DNA of 64,000 bases from Cephalotrichum gorgonifer. Taxonomy: Eukaryota; Ascomycota; Sordariomycetes; Microascales; Microascaceae. Positions 31,295-43,705 of the stretch are shown here, piece by piece. Positions within the stretch are counted from its first letter, which is position 1. Each line of letters opens with the position of its first letter. The position numbers and the translations under genes are program-made. The DNA lies in NCBI GenBank assembly GCA_900312665.1, contig ONZQ02000017.1, forward strand, positions 657,598 to 721,597, written 5' to 3'. A model generated the notes under the pieces. It was given only the letters and a program-made list of their open reading frames with translations, was not told the origin of the DNA and made no database searches.

Positions 31295-33857
31295 ATGAGT
31301 CTCTGGGAAGCTTTGTTTACAAGAGACCTAATTCGTGTGGAGATACTACTCGACAATGGCGCAGACATCAACGCCAAACGACGTGGTGGGACGCCACTCT
31401 CGTGGGCAGCACGGGAAGGTCACCAGGCCATTGTCAATCTACTCCTCGAGAAGGACGGTATTGATCTCAACTCGAAGGACACCTACGGTCGCACGCCGCT
31501 CTCGTGGGCTGCAGGGAACGGCCACTGGGCGACCGTCAAGCTGCTCCTCGAGAAGGACGGTATCGATCTCAACTCTCAGGACGCTAGCCGTCGCACGCCG
31601 CTCTCACGGGCTGCAAGGAATGGCTGCGAAACGATAGTTAAGCTACACCTCGAGAAGGACGGTATTGATCTCAACTCGAAGGACACCTACGGTCGCACGC
31701 CGCTCTCGTGGGCTGCAGGGAACGGCCACTGGGCGACGGTCGAGCTGCTCCTCGAGAAGGACGGTATCGATCTCAACTCGAAGGACACCAACGGTCGCAC
31801 GCCGCTCTCGTGGGCCGCAGGGAACCTCCATGGGGCGATAGTCTGGCTGCTCGTCAAGAAGGACGGTATTGATCTCAACTCGAAGGACACCGACGGTCGC
31901 ACGCCGCTCTCGTGGGCCGCAGGGAACGGCCACTGGGCGATAGTCAGTGAGTTCCTCGAGAAGGAGGGCATCGATCTCAACTCGAAGGACACCGACGGCC
32001 GCACGCCGCTCTCGTGGGCCGCAGGGAACGGCCACTGGGCGATAGTCAGGCTGCTCNNNNNNNNNNNNNNNNNNNNNNNNNNNNNNNNNNNNNNNNNNNN
32101 NNNNNNNNNNNNNNNNNNNNNNNNNNNNNNNNNNNNNNNNNNNNNNNNNNNNNNNNNNNNNNNNNNNNNNNNNNNNNNNNNNNNNNNNNNNNNNNNNNNN
32201 NNNNNNNNNNNNNNNNNNNNNNNNNNNNNNNNNNNNNNNNNNNNNNNNNNNNNNNNNNNNNNNNNNNNNNNNNNNNNNNNNNNNNNNNNNNNNNNNNNNN
32301 NNNNNNNNNNNNNNNNNNNNNNNNNNNNNNNNNNNNNNNNNNNNNNNNNNNNNNNNNNNNNNNNNNNNNNNNNNNNNNNNNNNNNNNNNNNNNNNNNNNN
32401 NNNNNNNNNNNNNNNNNNNNNNNNNNNNNNNNNNNNNNNNNNNNNNNNNNNNNNNNNNNNNNNNNNNNNNNNNNNNNNNNNNNNNNNNNNNNNNNNNNNN
32501 NNNNNNNNNNNNNNNNNNNNNNNNNNNNNNNNNNNNNNNNNNNNNNNNNNNNNNNNNNNNNNNNNNNNNNNNNNNNNNNNNNNNNNNNNNNNNNNNNNNN
32601 NNNNNNNNNNNNNNNNNNNNNNNNNNNNNNNNNNNNNNNNNNNNNNNNNNNNNNNNNNNNNNNNNNNNNNNNNNNNNNNNNNNNNNNNNNNNNNNNNNNN
32701 NNNNNGGATACCAACGGCCGCACGCCGCTCTCGTGGGTTCTTGTATCTGTGCTACGACGGTTCAGGCGTTTCATACAACCGCCTGTGAAACAGGGTCATA
32801 GCAGGCTCGAATGGACATGTGTAAGTAAATAATCTCTGCCCATTTGTCCTTTCTCCGTGGCTCTCAAGTATGTAGTGCTAAATATTGACAGGAGTGCGGC
32901 GACGATCTCTACGTGGATTTCCCAGAGACGGACGGCGACGCATTTCGCAACCTGGAGGTGTTTCTTCAACGCCAGGCCTATGATACTGGTGGAGGCACAA
33001 CCCCGTCGCAAGCGCTGAGTGCCACCACTGCCTGCAGCGGTCGAACTGGTAATCCCCAGCCTCCACTGACACGCACGCCACCACCTGTGCCCAACCCACC
33101 AAACAACGCTAGGCAAACGCCTAGACAGGGACCCAACCCCCCACCGGGTGGACAGAGCTCGGGAGGCACTGGAAGGGATGCTCCCATAAGAGGGAGGAAC
33201 CCTGACCTCCCCAAAAGGTTCCTCGAGCTGTGCGTGAACACGGGAGAGTTCCAGAAGCAGCTCGCCGAGATCGATGTCAGCAGCGTTCGGAGCGACGGAC
33301 AACTGTTCGACCGGATCCGGGAGAGGTACCGCGAGGTGCGCAGTTTCCGGGTCAAGTACTTCCTTCTAAAGCCAGTGGATGTGCATTTCGTTCATTTCTC
33401 CGTCGAGGACAGATACCGCGTTGGTATCCTCGACAAGCCCATGGCCATCCCAAGCAAAGACGAGATGACTACCGAAGGCTACACCTATACTCCATATCCT
33501 CTCAGGCCACCTCCGATTCCGGCCAACATCTTCCTGCATCATCTGTCAAACCCCGGACCTCATAAAAGTCTGCTCTGGGGCAACCGTATGCCTCAGAAAG
33601 TCGACAGGAGCATTTTTCAGACCTACCCCCCTGATGACACTCCCGTCATTGGCTGGGGAGTTCACATCATCGAGGGGTTGAACAGGACCACGGTCCTCAT
33701 GTGCGCCTTGGCCGGGCTGGTGGTAAGCGGCGTTGTGTCAACGGCATGGGCCATCGCACGGGACGACGTTCAGGGGGGGTTTGGCATAGGGGCGTGGCTG
33801 ACGAGTATGGAGGCCATTGTGCTGATGCTGGTCGTCACCAAGTGGATGGAGACATGA
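31295..33857 (+). CDS. ankyrin-repeat protein with fungal C-terminal membrane domain (contains assembly gap)
   Basis: From the ATG at 31295 the protein opens with an ankyrin cap and then near-identical 34-residue repeats (DTYGRTPLSWAAGNGHWATV...LLLEKDGIDLNSK). At least six lie before a run of N at 32057-32705, and another follows it. After the gap the frame ends with LEWTC; a 71 bp intron (32821-32891, GTAAGT...GACAG) splices to ECGDDLYVDFP. The ~320-residue last exon has a proline-rich linker, then a C-terminal region recurring in fungal proteins (YFLLKPVDVHFVHFSVEDRY, IFLHHLSNPGPH). It ends with two transmembrane helices around VLMCALAGLVVSGVV and SMEAIVLMLVVTKW. Frames before and after the gap differ, so the gap length is not exact. 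Nearly identical repeats imply recent expansion or concerted evolution, and explain the assembly failure. Confidence 0.8.
32057..32705. other. assembly gap (N run) inside ankyrin repeats
   Basis: 649 Ns. Both edges are within 102-bp ankyrin units, so the assembly collapsed on the tandem repeats. Confidence 0.99.
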
Positions 33858-34359
33858 GTAACGAGTGTAGGTACTACAGTCGGATACCAGCCCGCCGTCT
33901 CAGCCAAATATAACGCTGGCGCAAACTGCCCCACCGTGAGCATGTCTTGCTCGGGGCTGTTGCCACCTCGGCTGCTCTGCAGGACAACATTGGAATGTCG
34001 CTGGCTAGTCGCGCTTAGTGACGGGGTGCGTGTGTTTCGGAGCAGCGGAGAAGGAATGCTTTCCCGGATTGGATTATCCAGGGTTCTGTCACACCCCAGG
34101 GTGTTGACTGTATTCCGAGACATTGCAGCTTCTTCCCCCAGAGGGCGAATCGGAGATAACGTATAGGAGATCCAGTGTATATAGGACAGGCTATGGTTAC
34201 TTGTCGCAGGCAAAATATAACGATGCCTGGGAGGCAAATTAGAGCTCTGGTTGTATGTCGGCCTATTTACCTGCATCGCTGAGCTGCTCTGCGAATGAAA
34301 GCTAGGTAGCCAGTTGGGTGTGTCGCTTTGGACGGTGCACTGGAATTGCGGAGGTGCAA
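33858..34359. other. spacer between ankyrin gene and LINE fragment
   Basis: No coding frame is supported. It covers the ankyrin gene 3' region and unclear sequence leading into the LINE remnant. Confidence 0.35.
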
Positions 34360-35433
34360 ACTGGGCATTAGCGCTGCACTCAACACAACTGCAAGATACT
34401 CAAATGCATTCACCGCAAGGCCGAGAAATGGGCCAGAACACATGGCTCCCAGTTCGCACCAGCAAAATATAAACTCGTGCACTTCATGAGGGACCCGAAG
34501 ATGAACACCACACACGCCCTCCGCCTACCAAACACCGTCATCAAGGCGTCCCTGTCATGCCGCTATCTAGGCATCCAAATGGACACCAAGCTCCGGTGGG
34601 ACTATCACCGCGAGAGGGTCGAAGCGGCAGCAACGAAGCAGCTATCGGCTCTGTCCGCCCTGGCATCATCAACGTGGGGCACTGGACTGGTGAACCTCCG
34701 GCAAGTGTACTGCGCAATGATCGTGCCCCAAATGCTATACGGGTGTTCCGCATGGCACATCCCCGGTACTGGGTACACAAGCAGGGGCAGCTCTATGATC
34801 AGTGCTATCCGGAGAATCCAGAGGCGCGCTGCCCAGACCATTACTGGAGTGTTTCGAACAACGGCCGGGGCCGCGGTAGACGTCGAAGCATACCTGCTCC
34901 CGGTACTACAGCAACTCGAGCAAACGGCACTAGAGGCCACACTACGCATTAGGACGAGTCCTCTATACGACGACATGGCCACGTCCGGGGCAGTTAGCGG
35001 TGCTAACCGGTCTAACGACGCGCAGAGCCCTCTTGGCCGGTTCTCGAGTATCCTAGAGCGCAAGTACGGTCTGCAGCTTGACCGACTCGAGAGACGACAA
35101 CCGCATGTCGTCCCACCGTGGTGGACCCCACCGTCCACCTGCATCAACGAATCAGCAGAAGACGCAATCAAGGAACACGACGCTACGGAGCCAGGAACTA
35201 TCCGTATCTACACTGACGGGAGCGGCATTAACGGTCACGTCGGCGCGGCTGCGGTGGTACCTGAGCTCCACACGGAACGGACCCAGTACATGGGCACGTC
35301 CAGCACTTCCACCGTATACGCAGCAGAACTCAGGGGAATGGTATTGGCATTGAATATCGTTCTCGGCATACAGGCAACAGCCCCGGTCCCTGGGACAGCC
35401 TATGAATTAAAAAAAAAAACTAATAATAATAAA
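34360..35433 (+). mobile_element. truncated LINE (Tad-like), RT end plus half RNase H
   Basis: The open frame reads as the 3' part of a non-LTR retrotransposon ORF2: thumb-side RT sequence (NCKILKCIHRKAEKWARTHG; YLGIQMDTKLRWDYH; YGCSAWHIPG; IQRRAAQTITGVFRTT), then an RNase H start with the first acidic residues (IYTDGSG and AAELRG). The frame enters an A-rich tail (aattaaaaaaaaaaactaataataataaaaacc) at about 35405-35433, before the third RNase H aspartate. The element is thus 5'-truncated, as LINEs usually are, and also ends prematurely in poly(A). Little RIP is visible. The 5' boundary is approximate. Confidence 0.8.
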
Positions 35434-35458
35434 AACCGTGGTGCGGGTGGGGCATAAA

Positions 35459-35500
35459 GTTACTGGTAATAGTGGGATACGGGCTTGTATTACCAGTAAC
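35459..35500. repeat. perfect 12 bp inverted repeat with 18 nt loop
   Basis: GTTACTGGTAAT at 35459-35470 pairs with ATTACCAGTAAC at 35489-35500. It lies just after the LINE poly(A). Confidence 0.7.
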
Positions 35501-35528
35501 CGTTGGCTGTGTAAACCTACGAGCAACC

Positions 35529-35618
35529 GCTGGCAGGTGGATGGTGTGTGTGTGTGTGGGGCAGACGCGCAGGTTTGGGGCAGAAAACTAGTGTTGGCGG
35601 GTGTATCCACCTGCCAGC
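35529..35618. repeat. perfect 14 bp inverted repeat
   Basis: GCTGGCAGGTGGAT at 35529-35542 pairs with ATCCACCTGCCAGC at 35605-35618, enclosing a (TG)n run. It may be part of a MITE or an element's untranslated region. Confidence 0.7.
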
Positions 35619-35704
35619 CCCTACATCCGGTCCTGTGACTCCGGGTCCTCATGAGCCTTGATAGGGGCCTATCCCGTTTACCGTGGTGGACGGGCCAGGC
35701 ATTA

Positions 35705-36885
35705 TCCGAAGGGCTGCCCTCCACCCCCCCTCCGGGATCGCCTTGCTAAAGCCTTCACCCAAGCAGGCTCCATAGCCACCGTAGAACTCGTGCCCACGGT
35801 GAGATTGGCGTTCCTCAGTTTTTCCGTGATGCGTTTTCGGTCACGCATCTGAGCCGCAGCTAATTCACGCATGAACTCCATAAGATAATATATCTTTATT
35901 AGAGAAGACTAGCAGGATGTTATCCTTTATAGCAAGGAGGCTCTCTATCTCGCTCTTCATGATACCACCCTCATACTTTACTATCTCAATAGATGGTTAA
36001 GTAGCTGGGACAGATTCCTTAGTAGCTACCTGAATAGTCGGGGCAGATATTTCGGACAGGGGTATAGTAGGCATAGGGGCTGCAGAGACAGATTGAGAAG
36101 ATACTCAGCTAGCTTCAGGGGGGCAAATGGTAGCAGATAGAGATATAAGCTAGGCAAGACTTCTATTATTTATCAAGAGGCTGCTAGGCTGGCTGATAAT
36201 ACAGCAGTATTGCTAGTTCTTTTTACATAGAGGGTCGTTATCAGAGAGGGCATTCATCATCCCTTCAGTACAAATAGAGAGCTATCTGTTCAGTTCTTCA
36301 TTAATTGATCCTTACTGCCTTTTTTTCTTCATAGCCCCCACAGCAACTACTGCAAAGATATAGGAGAGGATCTCATCCCAACAACTCAAGATGACCTTCA
36401 CTATCTTGTAGACTACTGACAACATCTTCAACAAAAGCAGCATCTATAATATCAAGATGAGGATAAGAACTATAGTTTCCCTATATTGAGAGAACAGTAA
36501 GAGTGACCCTATCAGCACTAACAGAGATCACCAGAGATTGATATCATCAAATTTAGCTATATAGGGGTTCAGATCCCTCGATAGTTGCCCTTGACGACAA
36601 CTCTCACCAGCAGATCATTAGTCAATATAAGACCTCTTAGCTGAGGAATTTGCTGGCCAGATAAATTCAGTTCATTGAGGGCTGATATCCCAGGTGCACC
36701 CCCTAGGTCGTTCGGTCGGAGGGCTTCTCATTCTCAATCTCATCCTCGCTACTCCCCTGCTCCACCAGGGTATCGTCCAGTCTATCTGTTTGTTGATCTC
36801 TAATAAGTCGTTGAGTCGTTGTAATTGTTGGGTTAGTGGTAAACTTGGTCATGGTCGTTACCTTCAATTCGGTTGTTCGAGTCAT
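35705..36885 (-). pseudogene. RIP-decayed gene of unknown family, half AT-rich, half GC-rich
   Basis: A minus-strand coding track starts with MTRTTELKVTTMTKFTTNPT (ATG near 36885) in GC-moderate DNA and continues through AT-rich DNA with stops at RIP-type positions (LTVLSI, YSSYPHLDIIDAAFVEDVVS, IMKSEIESLLAIKDNILLVF). It ends in GC-rich sequence (FMRELAAAQMRDRKRITEKL) at 35705. The amphipathic, charged end suggests a coiled coil. It could be a gag or ORF1 of a transposon or a host gene. Only the middle is mutated, giving sharp GC boundaries near 35880 and 36690. Confidence 0.4.
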
Positions 36886-37369
36886 CGGAATCCCCTGTAA
36901 CTATATAGGATATATAGGCATATATCCTATAGGCTACCCTTATCTAACAGTCACTTATTGAATCAGATTTCCGGGCTAGTATACCAGATAAGGTGATATA
37001 GAGGAATCTAGTATCAGGATTCTGATTCCAATAGGGTCTCTCTAACAGTATAAGCTCGGGACAAGCTTATATCTACTTACAGGTGGCCGCCTATACTAGA
37101 CAAGTAAACCAGTAGAGCCTCAGCTTTGAGGCTCGGGATCCGAGTTGCTGTATAGTTGATCAATAATCTATACAGCTCTTAGATCATCAGATCAAGGGGG
37201 CAGATCATAGGAGGCTGTCAAAGCTACAAGTCTTCAAGTGAAAGTTGTTCAGAATTGAGATTATATCCTTAGAACTGATACTGTAATCCCAGGCTTACAT
37301 ATAAGCTGAATAATCAGATCCTCAAATAAAAATGAAGTATATTCCTTGATCAACTATCTCCCCTGAACA
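36886..37369. other. AT-rich degenerate sequence
   Basis: RIP-like AT-rich DNA with no readable protein track. Short palindromes occur (for example 'gaggcttctgagcctc'-like around 37118-37135). Confidence 0.35.
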
Positions 37370-38145
37370 AAATGAGAGCCTCTTCAGCCTTAAGTACCAA
37401 AATCAAAGGAATTGATGCAAGTCAGGGGGGGGGTCCCTGGCCTCTGGGCCGGTTCCACCGAGCTGCTGTGCCAGGTCCAATCAGACTTTCCACCCTGCCC
37501 CACCTCACTAACACAATAAGGATACACCCGGTATTCCACATTATACTCTTAGAACCAGTATATAATAATATTCTAATTAAGGACTCTATTAAGATACTAT
37601 TAGTAGAAGATAAGTACAAAGTAGAAAAAATATTAGATTTACTGAATGATAATAATGATATTAAGTATCTAGTCAAATAGAGGAACTTCAGATATAAAGA
37701 AAACACCTAGGAATCTCTCAGGAATCTAAAGAACTTATAGATAGAACTTATAAAGTTCTACTAGCAGAACCCAGATCAACTAAGATCACTAGGAAGTCAA
37801 GATCAACCTCTACTATATCCCAGTCAACAACACCAAAATCACTAAAAGACTAGACTATATCAATAGCTTACTGACACTCTAGTACAAGATCGACAGAGGA
37901 AATACTATCCTCCTTATCCAGCTCCTATATACCCTACTTAAATAACTCCTCCTTATACTTTTATATATTCTACTTTAATTTCTGAATCTATATAAGACAG
38001 GCAAGAGCCTCTTGAAGAGCCTCTTCTGCTTTCTCCTCCTCAAATTCGATTTTATAACAGGACTCGATAATTCAAGTAACTACAGAAGTCAGGACTAGCA
38101 AGAACAGGAACAGAGATACACCTATAAGAAGATATCATAAGGACA
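37370..38145 (+). mobile_element. older chromovirus relic, chromodomain end
   Basis: The + frame around 37515-37770 reads RIHPVFHIILLEPVYNNILI, then a chromodomain track (YKVEKILDLL...IKYLVK.RNFRYKENT.ES). This is the usual 3' end of Ty3/gypsy pol and differs in sequence from the 9.3 kb family. It is heavily RIP-mutated. Copy 2 of the younger family is inserted beside it at 38151, and its flank resumes after 47448. Confidence 0.65.
37418..37510. other. GC-rich island inside RIP-mutated relic
   Basis: About 93 bp of GC-rich sequence (gtcagggggggggtccctgg...) interrupts AT-rich chromovirus DNA just upstream of its RIHPVFH segment, with sharp edges. It looks like a later insertion or filler DNA. 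Confidence 0.5.
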
Positions 38146-38150
38146 CCATT

Positions 38151-38628
38151 TGTCAGGAGTCTTAGAGAGGCTACAGAAGAAGGTGAAGCTAGCGAGGGAG
38201 ACACAAGCATCTCTAGGGAACATAGCCTGGGAGAAGTAGAAGCATAGGGTTTCCAAAGAGTTGGATAAGCTCAAAGTCAATTGGACCTCACAGTGAGATC
38301 GCAGAGAGAGTTCGGATAAAGTTGAAGTCAAAATCATACCTTATAGTGAGATCACAGGGAGGCCCTAACATAATATCAGAAGAAGGGATGAAGAAAGGGA
38401 GGAAGTATAAGAAGGGAGGAGTCCTCCAATAAGAGAAGAAAAAGAAGGAGAGAAGTTAGCGATTAGTGAAATTAAACCGGCAACTGTAGAGTATACCAGC
38501 CATCAGTGCCTGTTCTATCACTACAGGCTTGCAGGTAGCTCCCTGTGAGGTATCTTCGAGATGATACTATATTCACCCTATCACTCTATATCAGTAGCCT
38601 ATTACTTATATATCTGCTGACCACTACA
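38151..38628 (+). repeat. 5' LTR of chromovirus copy 2
   Basis: 478 bp, TGTCAGG...CCACTACA. Confidence 0.9.
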
Positions 38629-38834
38629 GACTAATCGCTTAACCCTACACCTGTAGACCAGTAGGGGATTATAGTATCGCTATCAACTGAAGCTGTACCA
38701 GTGGGGCCAGGAAATAGTAGAAGTGGATCTTATGGCTCATCCTCTGCAGGGCTATCTAGAACCCTTCCAGTTCTAGGAGAAGCTAGTCCTATCTCTTCTG
38801 AAGAAGTTATGGATGAAGATGAGTTCTTAAGGAT

Positions 38835-39825
38835 ATTTGAGGTAGAATAGCTGGCTAAGTAAAGGAAGTAATTCTGAGCTATAGTAGATGCTATATGAAA
38901 TGAGGGTGAACTATCTCTATTCCTTTAACTACTGCTTCAGGCTGTGAAGGAGAAATAGTTGTTTTCGATATTACTATCAGTACTATCAGCTCCTGAAGCC
39001 CGGAAGTAAATAAACCTGTTATCTAAGATAAAGGTAGAATTGAGGAAATGGGATTATACTGAGTTTGAGAATTTCTTATTCTAAATTTAGCTTGATATCG
39101 ATATCTATACTCGGGATACTTATATATCAACTGATACTGAAATTATTTCCTATATATCTTGAGGACTCCTAAAGGGGATATAAAGTGAGTGGAGAAGTTA
39201 TATATTGATGAACCACAGGGGAAGCATTATCAACCTGAAGTGAGATAATTTGAAGATATTTCTGCAGAGATTATTATCCACTCCCTAGACAAGATATTAC
39301 TATACTGCCAGTTATCTCCTTGAAATATAGCAAAGTAAGACTCAGTCCTTTCTCAATTTTAAAGAGAAGTATAAGGATATCCTTATTAAACTTCCTGAAC
39401 TAATATCGGAGGCTTTGATAATAAGCTTACTTATCAATATTTTGAGATCTGAAATTTGGGCTGCAATTTATAACCAGGGGATTCCTGAAACTATAGAAGA
39501 ATTGTAATAGAAGGCTCTAATTGGACAAGTAACTTGAACTTATAAACGAGAATAGCCAGAAGATAGGGAAAAGGAAGTATCACTAGGGCCGAAATAACTA
39601 CAGACTGAGAGATATCTAAGGAATTATAATAGAAAAGAAAGAGGATTAATAGGAGGTATCAGTGAGAACTCTGTAAGATCTCTGATAGGAGGAGGGGGGA
39701 AGCTAATATTATAAAGCAATCCTCCTACTATATCATCATAGAAGCTTAGCAATAATATATAATACTTTAGCTGTAGGAAGATAGGATATTATAAGAGTAG
39801 TTATCCTGAGATCAAGTATATAAAG
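38835..39825 (+). pseudogene. gag-like region of copy 2
   Basis: It parallels 17470-18460 of copy 1 (readable ELRKWDYTEFENFLF, DIDIYTRDTYISTDTEI). Stops differ in part from copy 1, showing independent RIP. Confidence 0.6.
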
Positions 39826-40024
39826 TATAGTAAGATAGGCTATATAGCTATCTGCTGTCGGTCAAGCTAATCTGCAGCTATCAGCTAAATCTATCTAGCA
39901 ACAGGGAGCAATATAGCTGTAATAGGAAAGCAGAGCCCTGAGGAGAACTCAGTAAGCTTCCAGTGATAGTATAATATAGAGGAGGATAGTTATATTTTCG
40001 TATAAGCTGAGATATAATATTTAT

Positions 40025-43000
40025 GAAAATAGTCTAAAGTAATTATATTAATTGACCTGGGAACTACTTGAAATATCCTCTATCTCTGCTTCTTTACAGA
40101 TAATGAAATATATATATTGGAATAATATAAGGGCCCAGAGCTAGGAAATGTAAATTGAAGAATATATATCTTAGAAGTCTATTGAGGATTGATAAAGATA
40201 AGAGACTCTCTAGGAATATAGGAGATATAGGATATAATATAGCTGATATCGGAGATCGGTATCTTAGATACTATACTAGGAATATAAGCATTGAAGGAAG
40301 CTGACCCAGTATTATATCTTACCAAGTAATCCTGGATATATTACCTTAATCCAGAAAAACTAGCTCTTGTTAGCAGGAAGAAGGAATTTAAAAAGACTGT
40401 CTAAGAAGCAGCTTATATATTTACATTGGCTGCCCACCCAGTGAGGCTACCGGAGCAAGTATCTGAAGTCACTATAGCAGGACTAGCAGAGATCTTATAG
40501 ATAGATCATAATAATAACTTAATAATAGTGGGCATTCCAGAATATTATTATAAATTACTGGAATAGCTTTGTCCTCGAAAAGGGAAGCAGATAAGGGTAA
40601 AGTGAAGATCCTATATAATTGATTTAGAAGATAGTAAGTCACTATCTTAGAGACTGCTGTACCCAATAGCTGGGAAAGAATTAGCAGCTCTATCTGACTG
40701 ATTATAAGATATATTGGAAAAAGGATAGATCTGACCAAGTAGCTCCTCAGTAGGCACTCCTATTCTATTTATACTAAAGAAAGGAGGAAAGCTATAACTA
40801 TATATAGACTACCGAGCATTAAATCGAGTCATCAAAAAGAACTGAGCATCTATTCTGTTGATCTCTGAGATCTTGGATCACCTCTAGAACACTTATATCT
40901 ATACTAGCCTCGATCTCAAGGATATCTATTATTCTATAGGAATCTGAGAAGGGGATAAGTAGAAGACTGCTTTCTAATACCAGTATAGATATTTTGAGTT
41001 TAATATACTATCTATAGGATTAGCAAATACCTCTACAATCTTTTAATCCTATCTTAGTAAAGTCTTATAGGGATTAGTAGATATAAATTATATTATCTAT
41101 TTAGATGATATTCTTATATATTCCCTTGATATCAAAGCCTATAAGAAATATATATATAAGATCTTGCAATAACTTGAGGAAGAGGGACTGATAGTAAATA
41201 TAAAGAAATATAAATTCTATCGAGAAGAGATTGAGTTCCTAGGGTTCATTGTAGGACCTGAAGGAATTAGAATAGAATAAGATCGAGTTTAAGCTATTAT
41301 CAAATAACCAATCCTAAAGTTGATTAAGGAAGTTCTTATATTCCTTGGATTTATAGGATTCTATTGACAGTTTATCGAGAAGTATAGCTATATCACTACT
41401 CCATTAACCGACTTAATTAAGGGAGGGTGATCAGGATCAATCTAGCTGGGTTACAGGGAGCTTACAGTATTCATAAAGTTGCAATAAGCCTTCCTTACTA
41501 CTCCTATTCTACAGTATTTTGACTCTATACTATCTATCTAAGTCGAGACTGATACTTCAGATTATACTATTAGAGCTATTCTATCTCAACTCTACTAAGA
41601 TCGATGATATCTAGTAGCATTTATATCTAATAAGCTAAAAGGAGCTGAGCTAAGATATGATACCCCTGAAGCTGAGCTTATAGCAATTATATATACTTAT
41701 CAGAGTTGGAGACACTATTTGGCCTATTCTCGATATCCTATCAAGATCCTTACTGACTATCTTAATTATCAATACCTGGCTAAGAAGAAGAAGTTGACTA
41801 CTAAGGAAGTATGATAGGTAGGAGAACTAGAAATATTTGATTACTTGATTATCTACTGTAAAGGGAAGAAGAATCCTGCTGATATATTAAATCGAAGGCC
41901 AGACTATCATTCGAAAACTGAGAAACAAGATACTCAATAAGTTCTATTAGTATATCTCCTTTTAAAATATCACCCAGAAGGAGAGGAAGTTGATCAAACT
42001 ACAAACTATAAGCAATCTATTATATATATAACAGAGATCGCTGTAATTACTACCTGCTATAGGGCTACTGAATATCAAGCCCTAATAGCAGTTCTAGAGT
42101 AATAAAATCCATCCCCTGCAGAGAAATGCAGATACAGAAGACTATGAAAACTATATCGAAATCTAGAGAACCCAGGAAAAGAATCAATATCCTAGCAATC
42201 TAGCTATAACCTTACTGAACTCTCAGATCTCCATCAACCTTTTATCGATGAAATCAAGTAAGTATAGGAAGAGGATCTATTTATCCAGGAGTAATAGTAG
42301 ATAAGGTATAGCTGAGGCAGACTAACTTACCAATAGTAGGAACTAGAAGAAGATAGACTATTAAAGATAGATTATCAGATCTATCTTCTATCTAAAGTCT
42401 GAGATAAGGTAATAAAGGAATTTTATAATTCCTCTCTTATAGGGTATCTGGGCTTAATCAGAATACTGAGAAGAATAGCTGATCACTATTATTAAGATCA
42501 GATAGTAACTGAGATCAAATAATATATCCAATACTATATAATCTATCAAGCTATTAAATCAAGATACTATCTACTATATAGAGAACTTATCCTGTTGCCA
42601 GTATCTATATTTCTATTCTAGGAGCTAGCTATAGATTTTATTACTGATTTATCTCTATCGATCTCTATCTATAGAAAGAAGTATAATATCATTCTGATAG
42701 TGATTGATCAGTTTACTAAATATACTATATATATTGAGACTATCAAAACCTTTATTAGCGATAGATTAGCTTATTTATTATTATATTATATTTTCTCTTA
42801 CTTCAGCTTATCTAATAGAATTATATCTGATCAGGGATCTCTATTTACTAGTCAGTTCTGGACAACTCTTTATCAAGTACTAGAAATAATCTAATAACTG
42901 AGTACAGCCTTCTATATATAAACTGATAGCTAAATAGAGAGATTAAATCAAATATTAGAGTAATACTTGAGGACTTATTATAATACTTAATAAGATGACT

Positions 43001-43705
43001 GGACTCTCTATCTACTATTAGCTCAGTTTATCTATAATATATTATAGTAAGCTACTACTTAAGATATATCAGCAACATTCTTAATAGGATATCGCCCAAA
43101 GGTAGCCTTCGATGATAGAAGCTATCGAGAGATTATAAAGAGATCAGCTTAAACTTCAGAGCAAGCTGTAGATTAAATATAACTCCTGTAATGATATAGG
43201 GAGGACACTGTAAGATTCCTGTAAGCAGCTTAGCAGAACTAAGCTCAGTATTATAACTATAGAAGAATACCTAAGACTTTTTAAGTCAGTAATTAGATTA
43301 TACTATCAATCTGATACTTATATCTATATCAATAGAGCTAGAAACTAGCTAAGAAGTTCAAAGGCCTATTCCAGATCTAAATAGTAGTTAGAAACTATAG
43401 TTTGGTATACCAACTTTAACTATCCCCAGGAATACAAATCCACCCTATCTTTCCAATTAGTTCACTTAAACTATTTATAATAATAAAAGAGGAAACTCTA
43501 GAGATTCCTATGAATATAGTCTTCTAAGCAGAACTATAATATAAAGTTAAGTATATCTTTGATCATTATAGAGGAGGATAGTACTGCAAGTTTCTAGTGA
43601 AATAGAAAAATTGGCCCTTAGAAGATATAATATAGGAGCCTCGATATATATTTGAAGAACAGTAAATATTGTAAGAGTATAAAGCTACTGTCAATGATAG
43701 AAAAA
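40025..43705 (+). pseudogene. pol region of copy 2
   Basis: Protease, RT (YLDD motif near 41100), RNase H, integrase and chromodomain are in the same order as in copy 1. A 64-codon stretch of the integrase core is uninterrupted (42700-42894: DQFTKYTIYIETIKTFISDR ... NRIISDQGSLFTSQFW). All domains carry RIP-type stops elsewhere. Confidence 0.88.
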
